DNA of 64,000 nt from Oceanobacillus sp. HTM 045 (lineage in GTDB: Bacteria > Pseudomonadota > Alphaproteobacteria > Rhodobacterales > Rhodobacteraceae). The position numbers and the translations under genes are program-made. Each line of letters opens with the position of its first letter. Within the stretch, counting starts at the first letter, position 1. The stretch covers positions 250,001 through 314,000 of the forward strand of contig WNWL01000004.1 in NCBI GenBank assembly GCA_009733745.1, given 5' to 3'. The notes beneath the pieces are model-generated. The model had not been told where the DNA came from. It was given only the letters and a program-made list of their open reading frames with translations, and searched no databases. Below are positions 45,377 through 53,852 of the stretch, piece after piece.

Positions 45377-45664
45377 TCAGCCGCCCTGGTTGTCGAATTG
45401 CGGGCGGACGGCCATGCGGCCCCGGCGCGAGATCCGGTAGGGGCCGCCGCCGCGGGACTCGATCAGCCGCTTGCGCTTCAGCGCGGCGAAGACCGCGAGG
45501 TCGCAGTCGGCGAGGATCAGCCCCTCGCGGGTGACGCAGGTGACGCGGGTGATCTTGCGGCCACCGTTACCTTCGGCGCCGGATTCATGGCCGCGCTCGT
45601 GGAGGATACGGCCGCCGAGGGCCAGCACGTGCAGCGCACGCTGCTCCTTGCGTGAAAGGTTCAT
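45377..45664 (-). CDS. yjhX: YjhX-family toxin
   Basis: 95 aa matching the YjhX/UPF0386 family: [56 protein letters not shown], then VRPQFDN at the end. E. coli YjhX is described as the toxin of the YjhX-YjhQ pair. Here it has an internal insert ([12 protein letters not shown]) and no YjhQ acetyltransferase nearby. The conserved start fixes the ATG at 45664; the frame upstream is unlike the family. The ribosome site is weak and lies inside the predicted stem of the leader structure. Confidence 0.85.
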   Translation of the reverse strand: MNLSRKEQRALHVLALGGRILHERGHESGAEGNGGRKITRVTCVTREGLILADCDLAVFAALKRKRLIESRGGGPYRISRRGRMAVRPQFDNQGG

Positions 45665-45778
45665 GGATGTCTCGTGTGACAGGCACGGGAAAGGGGCCGG
45701 CCGAAAACGGCCTGCCGGTTTCGCGGTCACGAGGCTCTCTGGCGGTCAGAGAGCCCTATCACACAAGGACGGACATCC
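45665..45778 (-). ncRNA. Candidate structured leader of the yjhX gene
   Basis: Long-range pairing ggatgtc (45665-45671) with gacatcc (45772-45778), and gtgtga (45674-45679) with tcacac (45759-45764). These would close a multi-branch structure containing two hairpins: ggctctct/agagagcc (45733-45755) and ggccg-aaaa-cggcc (45699-45712). The closing stem touches the yjhX start codon and covers the ribosome site. Structure read by eye; no covariation test possible here. Confidence 0.45.
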
Positions 45779-45882
45779 ACTCTCCGTTGCGGGACCCGTG
45801 CGGGAGGTCCCGTCGGGTGCTCCCGTCATATGGGAGGACGGAGCGGGGGTGCAATGGGGTGCAAAGGGGTGTCTGCGGGGTG

Positions 45883-46575
45883 TCAGTCGGTGAGGAAGGT
45901 GGCGAAGCCCTCCGGGGGTTCGCGTTCGCTGACCAGCGTGTTTTCCGGCGCGTCCGGGTCGGGGTGGCCGAGCGACATGCCGGAGATCAGGATCCGGTCG
46001 TCCGGGATGCCGAGGGTCTCGTGCACCACCTGCCCGAACTCGCACCAGGCCTGCTGCGGGCAGGTCTCCAGCCCGTGGGCGCGGGCGAGGATCATCACGT
46101 TCTGCATGAACATGCCGCAGTCGAGCCAGGAGCCGTAGAGCAGGTCGCGGTCCATCGAGAAGAACAGCCCGACCGGCGCGCCGAAGAAGTTGAAGTTGCG
46201 CAGCATCGCCCGCTTGCGCGCCGGGTAGTCGTCGCGCGCGACGCCGTAGAGGGCGTAGAGCGCGTAGCCGATCCGGCGGCGGCGGGTGATGTAGGGCTCG
46301 CGCAGCTTCGCGGGCATGTACTCGTACTCTTCCGACCGCTCGCCCGCCTCCGCCGCCTTCGTGACCGCGTCGCAGAGCCGGTCGCGGGCGGCGCCGGTGA
46401 CGACCGTGACGTGCCAGGGCTGGGTGTTGGTGCCGGAGGGTGCGCGGGAGGCTTCCGCGAGGATGGCGCGCACGGTCTCCTGAGGCACCGGGTCGGGCAG
46501 GAAGCGGCGGATCGAGCGCCGCCCGGTGACGGCGGCGCGGGCGGGCATGTCGGGGCTGGGCGATCCGTCCTGCAT
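45883..46575 (-). CDS. Nitroreductase family protein
   Basis: 230 aa FMN-dependent oxidoreductase. The FMN-phosphate motif is AVTGRRSIRRFLPDPVP near the N-terminus, with EASRAPSGTNTQPWHVTVV next and GLETCPQQAWCEF and LGIPDDRILISGMSLGHPD toward the C-terminus. Might reduce nitroaromatics, quinones or a specific metabolite; related to the BluB/NfsB superfamily without the BluB signature that I can see. The ATG at 46575 has AGAAGGA upstream. Confidence 0.9.
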   Translation of the reverse strand: MQDGSPSPDMPARAAVTGRRSIRRFLPDPVPQETVRAILAEASRAPSGTNTQPWHVTVVTGAARDRLCDAVTKAAEAGERSEEYEYMPAKLREPYITRRRRIGYALYALYGVARDDYPARKRAMLRNFNFFGAPVGLFFSMDRDLLYGSWLDCGMFMQNVMILARAHGLETCPQQAWCEFGQVVHETLGIPDDRILISGMSLGHPDPDAPENTLVSEREPPEGFATFLTD

Positions 46576-46691
46576 TCTCGGTCCTTCTCCGGTTCCCGCC
46601 CCCTTTAGCACGAACCTCCTTGCCACGGACTTGCTTGATGCGGGCGGGACTTTCGGCAAGGCTTGGCCTGCGACAGAACCGGGAGCCGGAG

Positions 46692-47402
46692 ATGAAAGCG
46701 TTCGACCCAACGGACCCGGTCCAGCTCCGGTCGGCGATCCACCACTACCGCCACAAGCTGCGCGTGGGGCCGAAGCGGACCGCCGCCGACCAGATCGCGG
46801 AGGACGCGGTCGAGGCCGAACTGCACCGGGAGAAGACCTCGCATCGCGGAATCGGCACGCGCCGCCGGCTCCGGGCGCTGGCGGCGGGCGCGGTGAACCA
46901 GGATTTCCTCGACGAGATCGGCGAGCTGGCGGAGCTGGAGCATCTCGACCTGCGCTGGCCGATGCGGGCGACCGACCTCGCGCCCCTGCGCAGGCTCGCG
47001 AAGCTGCGGGTGCTGCAGATCGACTCGCCGAGCAAGATCACCGACTTCACGCCGATCCTCGACCTTCCGGCGCTGAAGGTGCTGATGATCGAGAACGCGC
47101 AGCATCTCTACGAGCTGGACTGGATGCGCCCGCTGAAGGACCGGCTGGAGGTGCTGGGGATCGAGGGCTCCGTCAACAGGGACCAGCGCGTCGCCAGCCT
47201 CGCGCCGCTGGAGGGGTTTGCCATCGAGGCGCTGTTCATGGTCTCGGTGATGCTGAAGGACCGGAGCGTCGCGCCGCTCAGGACCTGCCCGAACCTGCGG
47301 ATGTTCTACGGTACGCGGTTCGCGCCGAAGGCGGATTTCCAGGCGCTGGAGGCGGCGAGGCCGGGGCTCTACTGCAACTGGTTCGACTGGGACAGCTGGT
47401 GA
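46692..47402 (+). CDS. Leucine-rich-repeat-like protein of unknown function
   Basis: 236 aa from the ATG at 46692 (CCGGAG upstream). After an N-terminal helical part come about six repeats of the type LxxLxxLDLxWxxxxxDLAPL, KLRVLQIDSPSKITDFTPIL and PALKVLMIENAQHLYEL, a leucine-rich-repeat solenoid. There is no signal peptide. Its stop overlaps the GTG start of the SUKH-like gene, so the two proteins are made together. It is divergent from the nitroreductase gene. Confidence 0.7.
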   Translation: MKAFDPTDPVQLRSAIHHYRHKLRVGPKRTAADQIAEDAVEAELHREKTSHRGIGTRRRLRALAAGAVNQDFLDEIGELAELEHLDLRWPMRATDLAPLRRLAKLRVLQIDSPSKITDFTPILDLPALKVLMIENAQHLYELDWMRPLKDRLEVLGIEGSVNRDQRVASLAPLEGFAIEALFMVSVMLKDRSVAPLRTCPNLRMFYGTRFAPKADFQALEAARPGLYCNWFDWDSW

Positions 47403-47710
47403 GCGTCACGCGGGCGGACGCGGCGGCGTGGCGGCCGGCCTGCGACGAGTATTTCGACCGCTTCGCGGACGGGATCTGGGACGAGTTCTGCCAGCTTCAG
47501 CTGATCCTGCCGCGGGAGAAGGCGGAGGCCAACCCGGCGCGGGGCGAGCTCGTGGTCGGCCATGCCGGGGTGGACGGGATCCATTTCTGCTGCCGGGCGG
47601 GGATGGAGGGCATCTTCGCCTGGTACGGGATCGAGGGAGAGCATGTCCTCGTCGCGCCCGACCTCGCCACGCTTGTCGCGCGCTGGCGGGACGGGTCGCT
47701 GACGCTCTGA
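47399..47710 (+). CDS. Small SUKH/SMI1-KNR4-like protein
   Basis: 103 aa from the GTG at 47399 (GTGA overlap with the LRR gene). The C-terminal half, DGIHFCCRAGMEGIFAWYGIEGEHVLVAPDL..LVARWRDG, has the pattern of SUKH-fold proteins: Gly-hydrophobic strand, aromatic turn, E-x-E, then ALxxxVxRWxxG. SUKH proteins often serve as immunity proteins for polymorphic toxins. No toxin gene is visible adjacent, and the match is only by pattern. Confidence 0.55.
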   Translation: MSVTRADAAAWRPACDEYFDRFADGIWDEFCQLQLILPREKAEANPARGELVVGHAGVDGIHFCCRAGMEGIFAWYGIEGEHVLVAPDLATLVARWRDGSLTL

Positions 47711-47722
47711 GGCTGGCCCGGC

Positions 47723-48394
47723 TCAGAGCGGGCGGGGGCCGATCAGGTAGAGCGAGATGCCGCCGACGAGGACGAGGCTCGCGGCCCAGACCGCGTCGAG
47801 GTTGAGCCAGCTGCGCCGCAGGAAGCCGAGGCCGAGCCAGGCGTGGACGAGGACGGCGACGGTGCCGCCCGCGGCGATCATCGCGGCGGTGTGGAGGACG
47901 GCGACCAGCAGGGCCAGCGGAAGGCTTGTGCGCATCAGCGTGCCGAGGGCGGCGTGGTCGGCCGCGTCGAGGTCGAGGCCGCAGAGGCCGAGATAGGCGG
48001 GCAGCAGCATCAGCCCGGCGCCGTGGGCCATCGCCACGGCGAAGGACCAGAACGCCAGCCGGTGCGGCGCGATCCGGGCGAGCGCGCGGGGGTGGCGGCG
48101 CCAGAACAGCAGCACCAGGCCCGCGCCGACCAGCATCAGCGCCGCGGCAGCGCGGATCTCCCATTCCCAGCGGATCAGCGTGACCAGCAGCGTGAAGGGC
48201 AGCAGGATCGCCAGCATGGCGATGAAATGGCCGAGCGCCAGCGGGCCGAGCGCGCGCAAGAGCTCGCCCCGCCCGCCGCCCATCAGCCCGGCGGAGACCG
48301 CCAGCGGCCAGCCCATGCCGGGGCTGAGCCCGTGGTAGAGCCCGCTGGCGGCCACGGCGAGCCAGAGGCCCGCCGTCGCCCAGTCACCGCCCAT
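47723..48394 (-). CDS. Multi-pass membrane protein, downstream of methanethiol oxidase
   Basis: 223 aa with about six hydrophobic segments; His residues in helices (GLYHGLSPGMGWP, GHFIAML, AHGAGLML) hint at metal or proton handling. It looks like a small HupE/sulfite-exporter-like transporter but no family was firmly recognised. Starts 3 bp after the methanethiol oxidase stop, so it is in the same transcript. Its role may be linked to the product of that enzyme (inference). Confidence 0.72.
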   Translation of the reverse strand: MGGDWATAGLWLAVAASGLYHGLSPGMGWPLAVSAGLMGGGRGELLRALGPLALGHFIAMLAILLPFTLLVTLIRWEWEIRAAAALMLVGAGLVLLFWRRHPRALARIAPHRLAFWSFAVAMAHGAGLMLLPAYLGLCGLDLDAADHAALGTLMRTSLPLALLVAVLHTAAMIAAGGTVAVLVHAWLGLGFLRRSWLNLDAVWAASLVLVGGISLYLIGPRPL

Positions 48395-48397
48395 CGC

Positions 48398-49798
48398 TCA
48401 GACGTTCGGGTAGCAGAAGCTGTCGGTCGAGCAGTCGCCGCCCTCGAGCCGGATCTGGTGGGCGCGGTAGCCCTCCGGGAACGCGACCCAGAACTTCTCG
48501 TCCAGCGTCAGCCCGCCATCAAGCCCGACATCGGCCTTGACCATCGCCGCGCCGCGCTCGCCGGGATAGAACTGGTCGTCCCAGGTCGAGTAGAGCGAGT
48601 TGGTCCAGTAGACCCGCTTGCCGTCGCGGCTGATCTCGACCATCTGCGGGCCGTAGCCGAAGGGCTGGCCGTTCGGGTGCGGGGTCTTCTTCACGATGCC
48701 GCCGACCTCGACCTTGCCGGCGAGTCTCGGCGCCATCGGGTCGGAGACGTCGTACTGGTGCATCTCGCCGGTGCCCCAGCAGGAGACGTAGATGAACCGG
48801 TCGTCGAGCGAGAGGTCGATGTCGGTGATCAGCGGCGGCACCGCCTCGAAGCCCTTGAGCAGCGGCGGCAGGTCGTCGGCCGCGGCGGGCTGGGGCGGGA
48901 TGGCGACGGTCTTCTTCGCGTGGAACTTGCCGCCCTCGCGCCACCAGGTCCAGATCGAGCCCTCCAGGTTGGTGGTGTCCACCACCACGCCGCAGAAGCC
49001 GTGTTCCTTGATCGGGTCGTGGGCCGGGCGGATCTCCAGCGCCATCTGGTGGTTCTCGCCGAGGTCGATGGTCTGCAGGTGCCTGCGCCCGCGCAAGTCC
49101 CAGAAATGGATCGCGTGGCCGTACTTGTTGGAGAGCAGGTCCTCCGGGACGAGGCCGTTCTCGAATTGGGGCGGCAGGCCCCATTCGGAGCTGACCATGT
49201 AGTCGCGCGGCAGGTTCCACCAGAAATCGTAGTGCTTGTCCTGCGGTCCGCGGTCGATTTCCCAGCGACCACGGATCTCGAAGGTCTCGCAATCCATGAT
49301 GAAGATGCCCGGCGGGCCGTCGGTGCCGTCAGGCCCGCCGCCTCCGAGGGTGGAGACGTAGATCCCCTCCGGCCCGCAATGGATGGTGTGGGGGCGGGAA
49401 TAGCCGGTCTTGGCGAAGAGCTCCTCCGGCTCGATGATCTTGTGGATCTTGGCCTCGGCCGGGCTCGGCCAGGTGTCGATGACGTAGATCCGCGACGAGC
49501 GGATGCCGGGAATGATCAGGTAGCGGCGCTGCAGGAACGCATGGCCCGTGAGCGGGGACAGGGCTGAGGAACAGGCGTTCCAGCCGAAATGATGAAACTC
49601 GTCGCCGGTGTTGGGCATCATCACGGTGTGGACGACCTTGCCGAAATCGCCTGAGGCCGGGTCGACATTGACCACCGCCAGCCCGTCGGGGCGGGAGCCG
49701 TCGGGGCTGAGCATCAGGGTATAGGCGAAGGTCTCGACCGGCGCGGACATCGCCATCTGCGCGGTGGGGTAGAAGGTCGGGTCGGGTCTGAGGTTCAT
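48398..49798 (-). CDS. mtoX: Methanethiol oxidase / selenium-binding protein SBP56 family
   Basis: 466-aa beta-propeller protein of the SBP56 family, which includes methanethiol oxidase (methanethiol to formaldehyde, H2S and H2O2). Family segments: DEFHHFGWNACSSALSP, SRPHTIHCGPEGIYVSTLG, HYDFWWNLPRDYMVSSEWGLP, DIDLSLDDRFIYVSCWGTGEMHQYDVSDP and the C-terminal end FCYPNV. The ATG at 49798 follows AGGGAGAAA. Substrate assignment is by family. The gene lies 0.7 kb from the cysH-cysI cluster, where released sulfide could be assimilated. Confidence 0.88.
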   Translation of the reverse strand: MNLRPDPTFYPTAQMAMSAPVETFAYTLMLSPDGSRPDGLAVVNVDPASGDFGKVVHTVMMPNTGDEFHHFGWNACSSALSPLTGHAFLQRRYLIIPGIRSSRIYVIDTWPSPAEAKIHKIIEPEELFAKTGYSRPHTIHCGPEGIYVSTLGGGGPDGTDGPPGIFIMDCETFEIRGRWEIDRGPQDKHYDFWWNLPRDYMVSSEWGLPPQFENGLVPEDLLSNKYGHAIHFWDLRGRRHLQTIDLGENHQMALEIRPAHDPIKEHGFCGVVVDTTNLEGSIWTWWREGGKFHAKKTVAIPPQPAAADDLPPLLKGFEAVPPLITDIDLSLDDRFIYVSCWGTGEMHQYDVSDPMAPRLAGKVEVGGIVKKTPHPNGQPFGYGPQMVEISRDGKRVYWTNSLYSTWDDQFYPGERGAAMVKADVGLDGGLTLDEKFWVAFPEGYRAHQIRLEGGDCSTDSFCYPNV

Positions 49799-49997
49799 GC
49801 GTTTTCTCCCTTGGCGGACCCCTCCGGCCTTTCGCCGCCCGGTTGACCGGGCTGACGCCGAGGGGTCCCTGCGACAGACTAGCGCAATCGCGGGGATAAA
49901 ACACACTTCTTTCTCGGAAAATCTCGCGGCGGGACGGGTGGCGCTTCCGAGACGGATCGCGGAGAGGAGACGGTTGCGGAACGGGAGCGGTTGCCGG

Positions 49998-50471
49998 TCA
50001 GGAGCCGCCCATGCAGGAGGGATCGGCGCGGAGCGTGACCCTGCCGGTCTCGCCGGTGCCCTCGGTCCGCCAGGTCGCCTCGATCTGGTAGAGATCGGCG
50101 CTGATCGTGCCGGTATAGGCCCCGTCGTCGACGAAGCCCGAGGTGTCGGGGCCGGATTCCCGCATGACGATGGCAAGGGTGACGGGGTCGATCCGCCAGG
50201 AGAACTTCATCTCGGTGGTGTTGAGCGGCTTGCCCTCCTCCGAGACGGTGGTGTAGCTGCCGCGCCCCGTCGCCACGACCGCGCCCTTGGCGATGGTGAT
50301 GCTGTCGGCCTCGGCCCGGACGATCTGGGCGAGGGAATCCGGCGCGTCCCAGCGGAAGACGCCTTCGTACCGTTCGCAGAGCCCGCCGCGGACGCGCTCG
50401 GGGCTGTCAGCCACGGCGGACGGGGATGCGAGGGCGAGGACGGCGGCAATCGGGGCGGCGTGCAGGCGCAT
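49998..50471 (-). CDS. Exported protein of unknown function
   Basis: 157 aa with a signal peptide (MRLHAAPIAAVLALASPSAVA). The mature domain is beta-rich (MKFSWRIDPVTLAIVMRES, GAYTGTISADLYQIEATWR) and contains two Cys, one near the start (GGLCERYEG) and one near the C-terminus (ADPSCMGGS). Possible lipocalin-like small domain, not recognised. It starts 53 bp after the cysH stop on the same strand. Confidence 0.65.
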   Translation of the reverse strand: MRLHAAPIAAVLALASPSAVADSPERVRGGLCERYEGVFRWDAPDSLAQIVRAEADSITIAKGAVVATGRGSYTTVSEEGKPLNTTEMKFSWRIDPVTLAIVMRESGPDTSGFVDDGAYTGTISADLYQIEATWRTEGTGETGRVTLRADPSCMGGS

Positions 50472-50524
50472 GGGGGGTACCTCCGGGCGGCAGGGTGGCC
50501 CGGAGGTGAGAGAGCGTCAACCGC

Positions 50525-51319
50525 TCAGGGGAAGGTCGAGACCACCCCCCGCGCGGCCGGGGTGCGGACCCATTTCTCGCCGTCGTAGTGGATGCCGCAC
50601 TCGGTCTTGTCGGCGCCGCGCCAGCGGCCCGCGCGCGGATCCTCGCCCTCCTTCACAGGGGTGGTGCAGGGGGCGCAGCCGATCGAGGGGTAGCCACGGC
50701 CGACCAGCGGGTGGGGAGGCAGGTTGTGCTCCTCCATGTAGGCGCGGATGCGGGCGGCGTCCCAGTCGGCGAGCGGGTTCAGCTTGATGCGCTGGGTGCC
50801 CTTCTCGGCCTCGAACAGTTCGAGATTGGCCCGCGTCGCGGCCTGGTGGCGCTTGCGCCCGGTGATCCAGAGCGCATAGGGCTCCAGCGCGCGGCGCAAG
50901 GGCAGGGTCTTGCGCAGGAAGCAGCAGCCGTCGGTGTTCTCCTGGTGGAGCGTGCCGTCGGGGTCCTGCTCCTCCAGGTCCTCCGGCGCCGGGCGGATCA
51001 TCTGCACGTTCTCCAGCCCGAACAGGGCCGCGAGGTACTGCTGGTAGATTAGCGTCTCCTCGAACAGCATCCCGGTTTCGAGGAACAGCACCGGCGTCGT
51101 CTTGTCGATGCGGCTGATCATGTGCAGCAGCACCGCGGATTCCGCCCCGAAGGAGGAGACGAGCGCCGCCTCGTCCCTGAAGCCGTGCAGGATGTCGGCC
51201 AGCACCTCCTCGGCCTCGCGCCCCGCGTGGATGCGGGAGAGCACGTCCGCCTCGGCCTCCGGGCCGAGGCGGGGCAGCTCCGCGTTCTCGGCCCCTGTCT
51301 CGTTCGCGTTCTCGGTCAT
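50525..51319 (-). CDS. cysH: Assimilatory adenylyl-sulfate (APS) reductase
   Basis: 264 aa, PAPS/APS reductase family. Four cysteines bind the iron-sulfur cluster of the APS-type enzyme: Cys132-Cys133 (GCCFLRK) and Cys215-Cys218 (GCAPCTT). The catalytic Cys241 is in TECGIH. E. coli PAPS reductase lacks the CC/CxxC set, so this enzyme should use APS. The phosphate loop SSFGAESAVLL is near residue 57. It overlaps DUF934 by 4 bases. Confidence 0.94.
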   Translation of the reverse strand: MTENANETGAENAELPRLGPEAEADVLSRIHAGREAEEVLADILHGFRDEAALVSSFGAESAVLLHMISRIDKTTPVLFLETGMLFEETLIYQQYLAALFGLENVQMIRPAPEDLEEQDPDGTLHQENTDGCCFLRKTLPLRRALEPYALWITGRKRHQAATRANLELFEAEKGTQRIKLNPLADWDAARIRAYMEEHNLPPHPLVGRGYPSIGCAPCTTPVKEGEDPRAGRWRGADKTECGIHYDGEKWVRTPAARGVVSTFP

Positions 51320-51801
51320 CTTCCGGTCCTCGCGTCCAGGATGGAGCGGCCCGCGCCGAGGCCGCGCTGGTAGCCCGCGCTGATGAGGCGGCGGGCCGCC
51401 TCCCACTGCTCCGGCGGCTGGCGCTCGGCCAGCGCGTCGGGAATGCAGACCTCGTCGAAGCCACAGGCGATCAGGTAGGCGAACTGGTCGGCAATCACCG
51501 GGCCGCTCGCCCGGAGCGTGCCGTCGAAGCCCAGCGCGCGCAGCTTGCGCCCGATGGAGAAGCCGCGCCCGTCGGCGAAGCTGGGGAAGGCGACCGAGAC
51601 GAGCTGGAGCCGGTCGAACAGCGGCACCAGGTCTTCCGGGTCGGTGTCGTTGCCGACATGGATGCCGGTCTCGCGCCCCTCCGCCACCTCGAAGAGCCGT
51701 GCGGCGGGGACGATGACCGGCCCCTCCGCGGGGATCGGGTCCTCGTCGCCGACATGCGCCCAGCGGTCCTGCGCCCGGCCGGTCAGGTCAATGAGTTGCA
51801 T
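51316..51801 (-). CDS. DUF934 protein of the sulfur assimilation operon
   Basis: 161 aa with the DUF934 pattern: DPEDLVPLFDRLQLVSVAFPSFADGRGFSIGRKLR and ASGPVIADQFAYLIACGFDEV. This family is found next to cysI/cysH in many proteobacteria; its biochemical role is unknown. It overlaps cysI at one end and cysH at the other, which shows strict coupling to the reductases. Confidence 0.85.
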   Translation of the reverse strand: MQLIDLTGRAQDRWAHVGDEDPIPAEGPVIVPAARLFEVAEGRETGIHVGNDTDPEDLVPLFDRLQLVSVAFPSFADGRGFSIGRKLRALGFDGTLRASGPVIADQFAYLIACGFDEVCIPDALAERQPPEQWEAARRLISAGYQRGLGAGRSILDARTGR

Positions 51802-53446
51802 AGATCGCCTCCTTGAAGGGCTCCATGCCGACCCGGCGGTAGGTCTGCAGGAAGGTCTCCTGCGGCACCTCGCGCAGCTCGATGTAGCGGTCGACCAGCT
51901 TCTCGATCACGTCGGCCACCTCGTCGTAGCCGAAGCCCGGCCCGGTACGGTCGCCCAGCGCGGCGGTCTCGGTGGCGTCGCCGCCCAGCGTGATCTGGTA
52001 GCTCTCCACCCCCGCCTTATCGAGGCCGAGGATGCCGATATGGCCGACATGGTGGTGGCCGCAGGCGTTGATGCAGCCCGAGATCTTGATCGAGAGCGGG
52101 CCGATCTCCTTCTGCCGCGCCGTGCTGCCGAAGCGCCGGGCGATGTTCTGCGCCACCGGGATCGACCGCGCCGTCGCCAGCGCGCAGTAGTCGAGGCCGG
52201 GGCAGGCGACGATGTCGGTCACCAGCCCCTTGTTCGGCGCGTCGAGGCCGACGCCGGCGAGGCCGCGATAGACCGAGTGCAGGTCGTCGAGCGCCACGTG
52301 GGGCAGGACGACGTTCTGCTCGTGGGTCACGCGCAACTCGTCGCGGGAATACTTCTCCGCGAGGTCGGCCATCGCCCGCATCTGCTCCGCCGTCGCGTCG
52401 CCCGGCGCGCCGCCGATCGGCTTGAGGCTGATCGTGGCGGCGACGTAGCCGGGCACGCGGTGCGGGAAGGTGTTCTGCGACGCCCAGGCGGCGAAGCCGG
52501 GGTCCACCTGCCGGGCCCGCTCGAAGGCGGTGCTCTCCGCCGGCCTGGCGGCGAGCTTGGGCGGCGCGAAATAGGCGGCGATTCGCGCCACCTCCTCGAC
52601 CGGGGCGGCGATCGCGTCGCGGTCGAGCGCGGCGAACTCCGCCTCGACCTGGCGGGCATATTCCTCGATGCCGATCTCGTGGACGAGGATCTTGATGCGC
52701 GCCTTGTACTTGTTGTCCCGCCGTCCGTGCAGGTTGTAGACCCTGAGCGCAGCCTCGAGATAGGGCAGCAGGTCTTCCCGCGGGAGGAAGGCGCGCAGCT
52801 CCTTCGCGATCATCGGGGTGCGGCCGAGGCCGCCGCCGACGAGCACGCGGTAGCCCGTCTCGCCCGCCGTATTGCGCACGATCTGGATGCCGATGTCATG
52901 CACCTTGAGGGCTGTGCGGTCCTCCGCCGAACCCGTCACCGCGATCTTGAACTTGCGGCCCAGGAAGGTGAATTCCGGGTGCAGGCTCGACCACTGGCGG
53001 ATCAGCTCGGCGGTGATGCGGGGATCCTCCACCTCGTCCGCCGCGACGCCGGCATAGGGGTCGGAGGTGGTGTTGCGGATGCAGTTGCCCGAGGTCTGGA
53101 TCGCGTGCATCTCCACCGATGCCAGCGCATCGAGGATGTCGGGCACGTCGCTCAGCTTCGGCCAGTTGAACTGGATGTTCTGGCGCGTGGTGAAGTGGCC
53201 GTAGCCGCGGTCCCACTTCTCGGCGATATGCGCGAGCATTCGCATCCGGGCGCTGTCGAGCGTGCCGTAGGGGATCGCCACGCGCAGCATGTAGGCGTGG
53301 AGCTGCAGGTAGAGCCCGTTCATCAGGCGCAGCGGCTTGAACTCGTTCTCGTTGAGCGAGCCGTCGAGCCGGCGCGTGACCTGTGAGCGGAACTCCGCCA
53401 CCCGCTCCTGCACGAAGCGGTGGTCGAATTCGTCGTAGCGGTACAT
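51788..53446 (-). CDS. cysI: Nitrite/sulfite reductase hemoprotein (siroheme type)
   Basis: 552 aa. Siroheme-[4Fe-4S] cysteines are visible in ACPGLDYC and, in the last third, SGCINACGHHHVG. The start MYRYDEFDHRFVQERVAEF and RQNIQFNWP are conserved. Given cysH and DUF934 downstream, this is the assimilatory sulfite reductase. The large frame extends beyond 53446, but the ATG there begins the conserved sequence. DUF934 overlaps its stop by 14 bp. Confidence 0.94.
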   Translation of the reverse strand: MYRYDEFDHRFVQERVAEFRSQVTRRLDGSLNENEFKPLRLMNGLYLQLHAYMLRVAIPYGTLDSARMRMLAHIAEKWDRGYGHFTTRQNIQFNWPKLSDVPDILDALASVEMHAIQTSGNCIRNTTSDPYAGVAADEVEDPRITAELIRQWSSLHPEFTFLGRKFKIAVTGSAEDRTALKVHDIGIQIVRNTAGETGYRVLVGGGLGRTPMIAKELRAFLPREDLLPYLEAALRVYNLHGRRDNKYKARIKILVHEIGIEEYARQVEAEFAALDRDAIAAPVEEVARIAAYFAPPKLAARPAESTAFERARQVDPGFAAWASQNTFPHRVPGYVAATISLKPIGGAPGDATAEQMRAMADLAEKYSRDELRVTHEQNVVLPHVALDDLHSVYRGLAGVGLDAPNKGLVTDIVACPGLDYCALATARSIPVAQNIARRFGSTARQKEIGPLSIKISGCINACGHHHVGHIGILGLDKAGVESYQITLGGDATETAALGDRTGPGFGYDEVADVIEKLVDRYIELREVPQETFLQTYRRVGMEPFKEAIYATH

Positions 53447-53468
53447 GGGTCCCTCCGGGGAAGGCGTG

Positions 53469-53789
53469 TCAGGCGGCTTCGCGTGCCGCCTCGATGGCCG
53501 CCGGGCCGACCGGGATGGTCGGGACGCCCGAGGCGCGGATCTGTTCGCGGCGGAGCACCGGCACCGGCGCGCCGGTCTCCAGCGAGACCTCGACGCGGTA
53601 GGGGCCGACGACGAGGTTCTGCGTCTCACCCTGCGCGCCGCTGGCGTCGAGCGCGGTGGCCTCCTCCGCCGTGCGGGCGACACGGGCCATGCGGATGTCG
53701 CGGGTCCAGCCCTCGGGGCCGAGGAAGACGCTGTCGCCCTCAACCAGGTCGTTCGCCGTGATGACGATCGGTGCAAATGCCTTGGCCAT
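53469..53789 (-). CDS. DUF2849 protein
   Basis: 106 aa matching DUF2849: ITANDLVEGDSVFLGPEGWTRDI and QNLVVGPYRVEV. It commonly sits between cysG and cysI in Rhodobacterales. Here no cysG is next to it and the operon appears to begin with this gene, 22 bp before cysI. Role unknown. Confidence 0.85.
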   Translation of the reverse strand: MAKAFAPIVITANDLVEGDSVFLGPEGWTRDIRMARVARTAEEATALDASGAQGETQNLVVGPYRVEVSLETGAPVPVLRREQIRASGVPTIPVGPAAIEAAREAA

Positions 53790-53852
53790 TTCACGCTCCG
53801 CTGCTTCGGTGTGGGTGCCCGCGATTCCACGGGGAAACTTTCCGATGACGGA

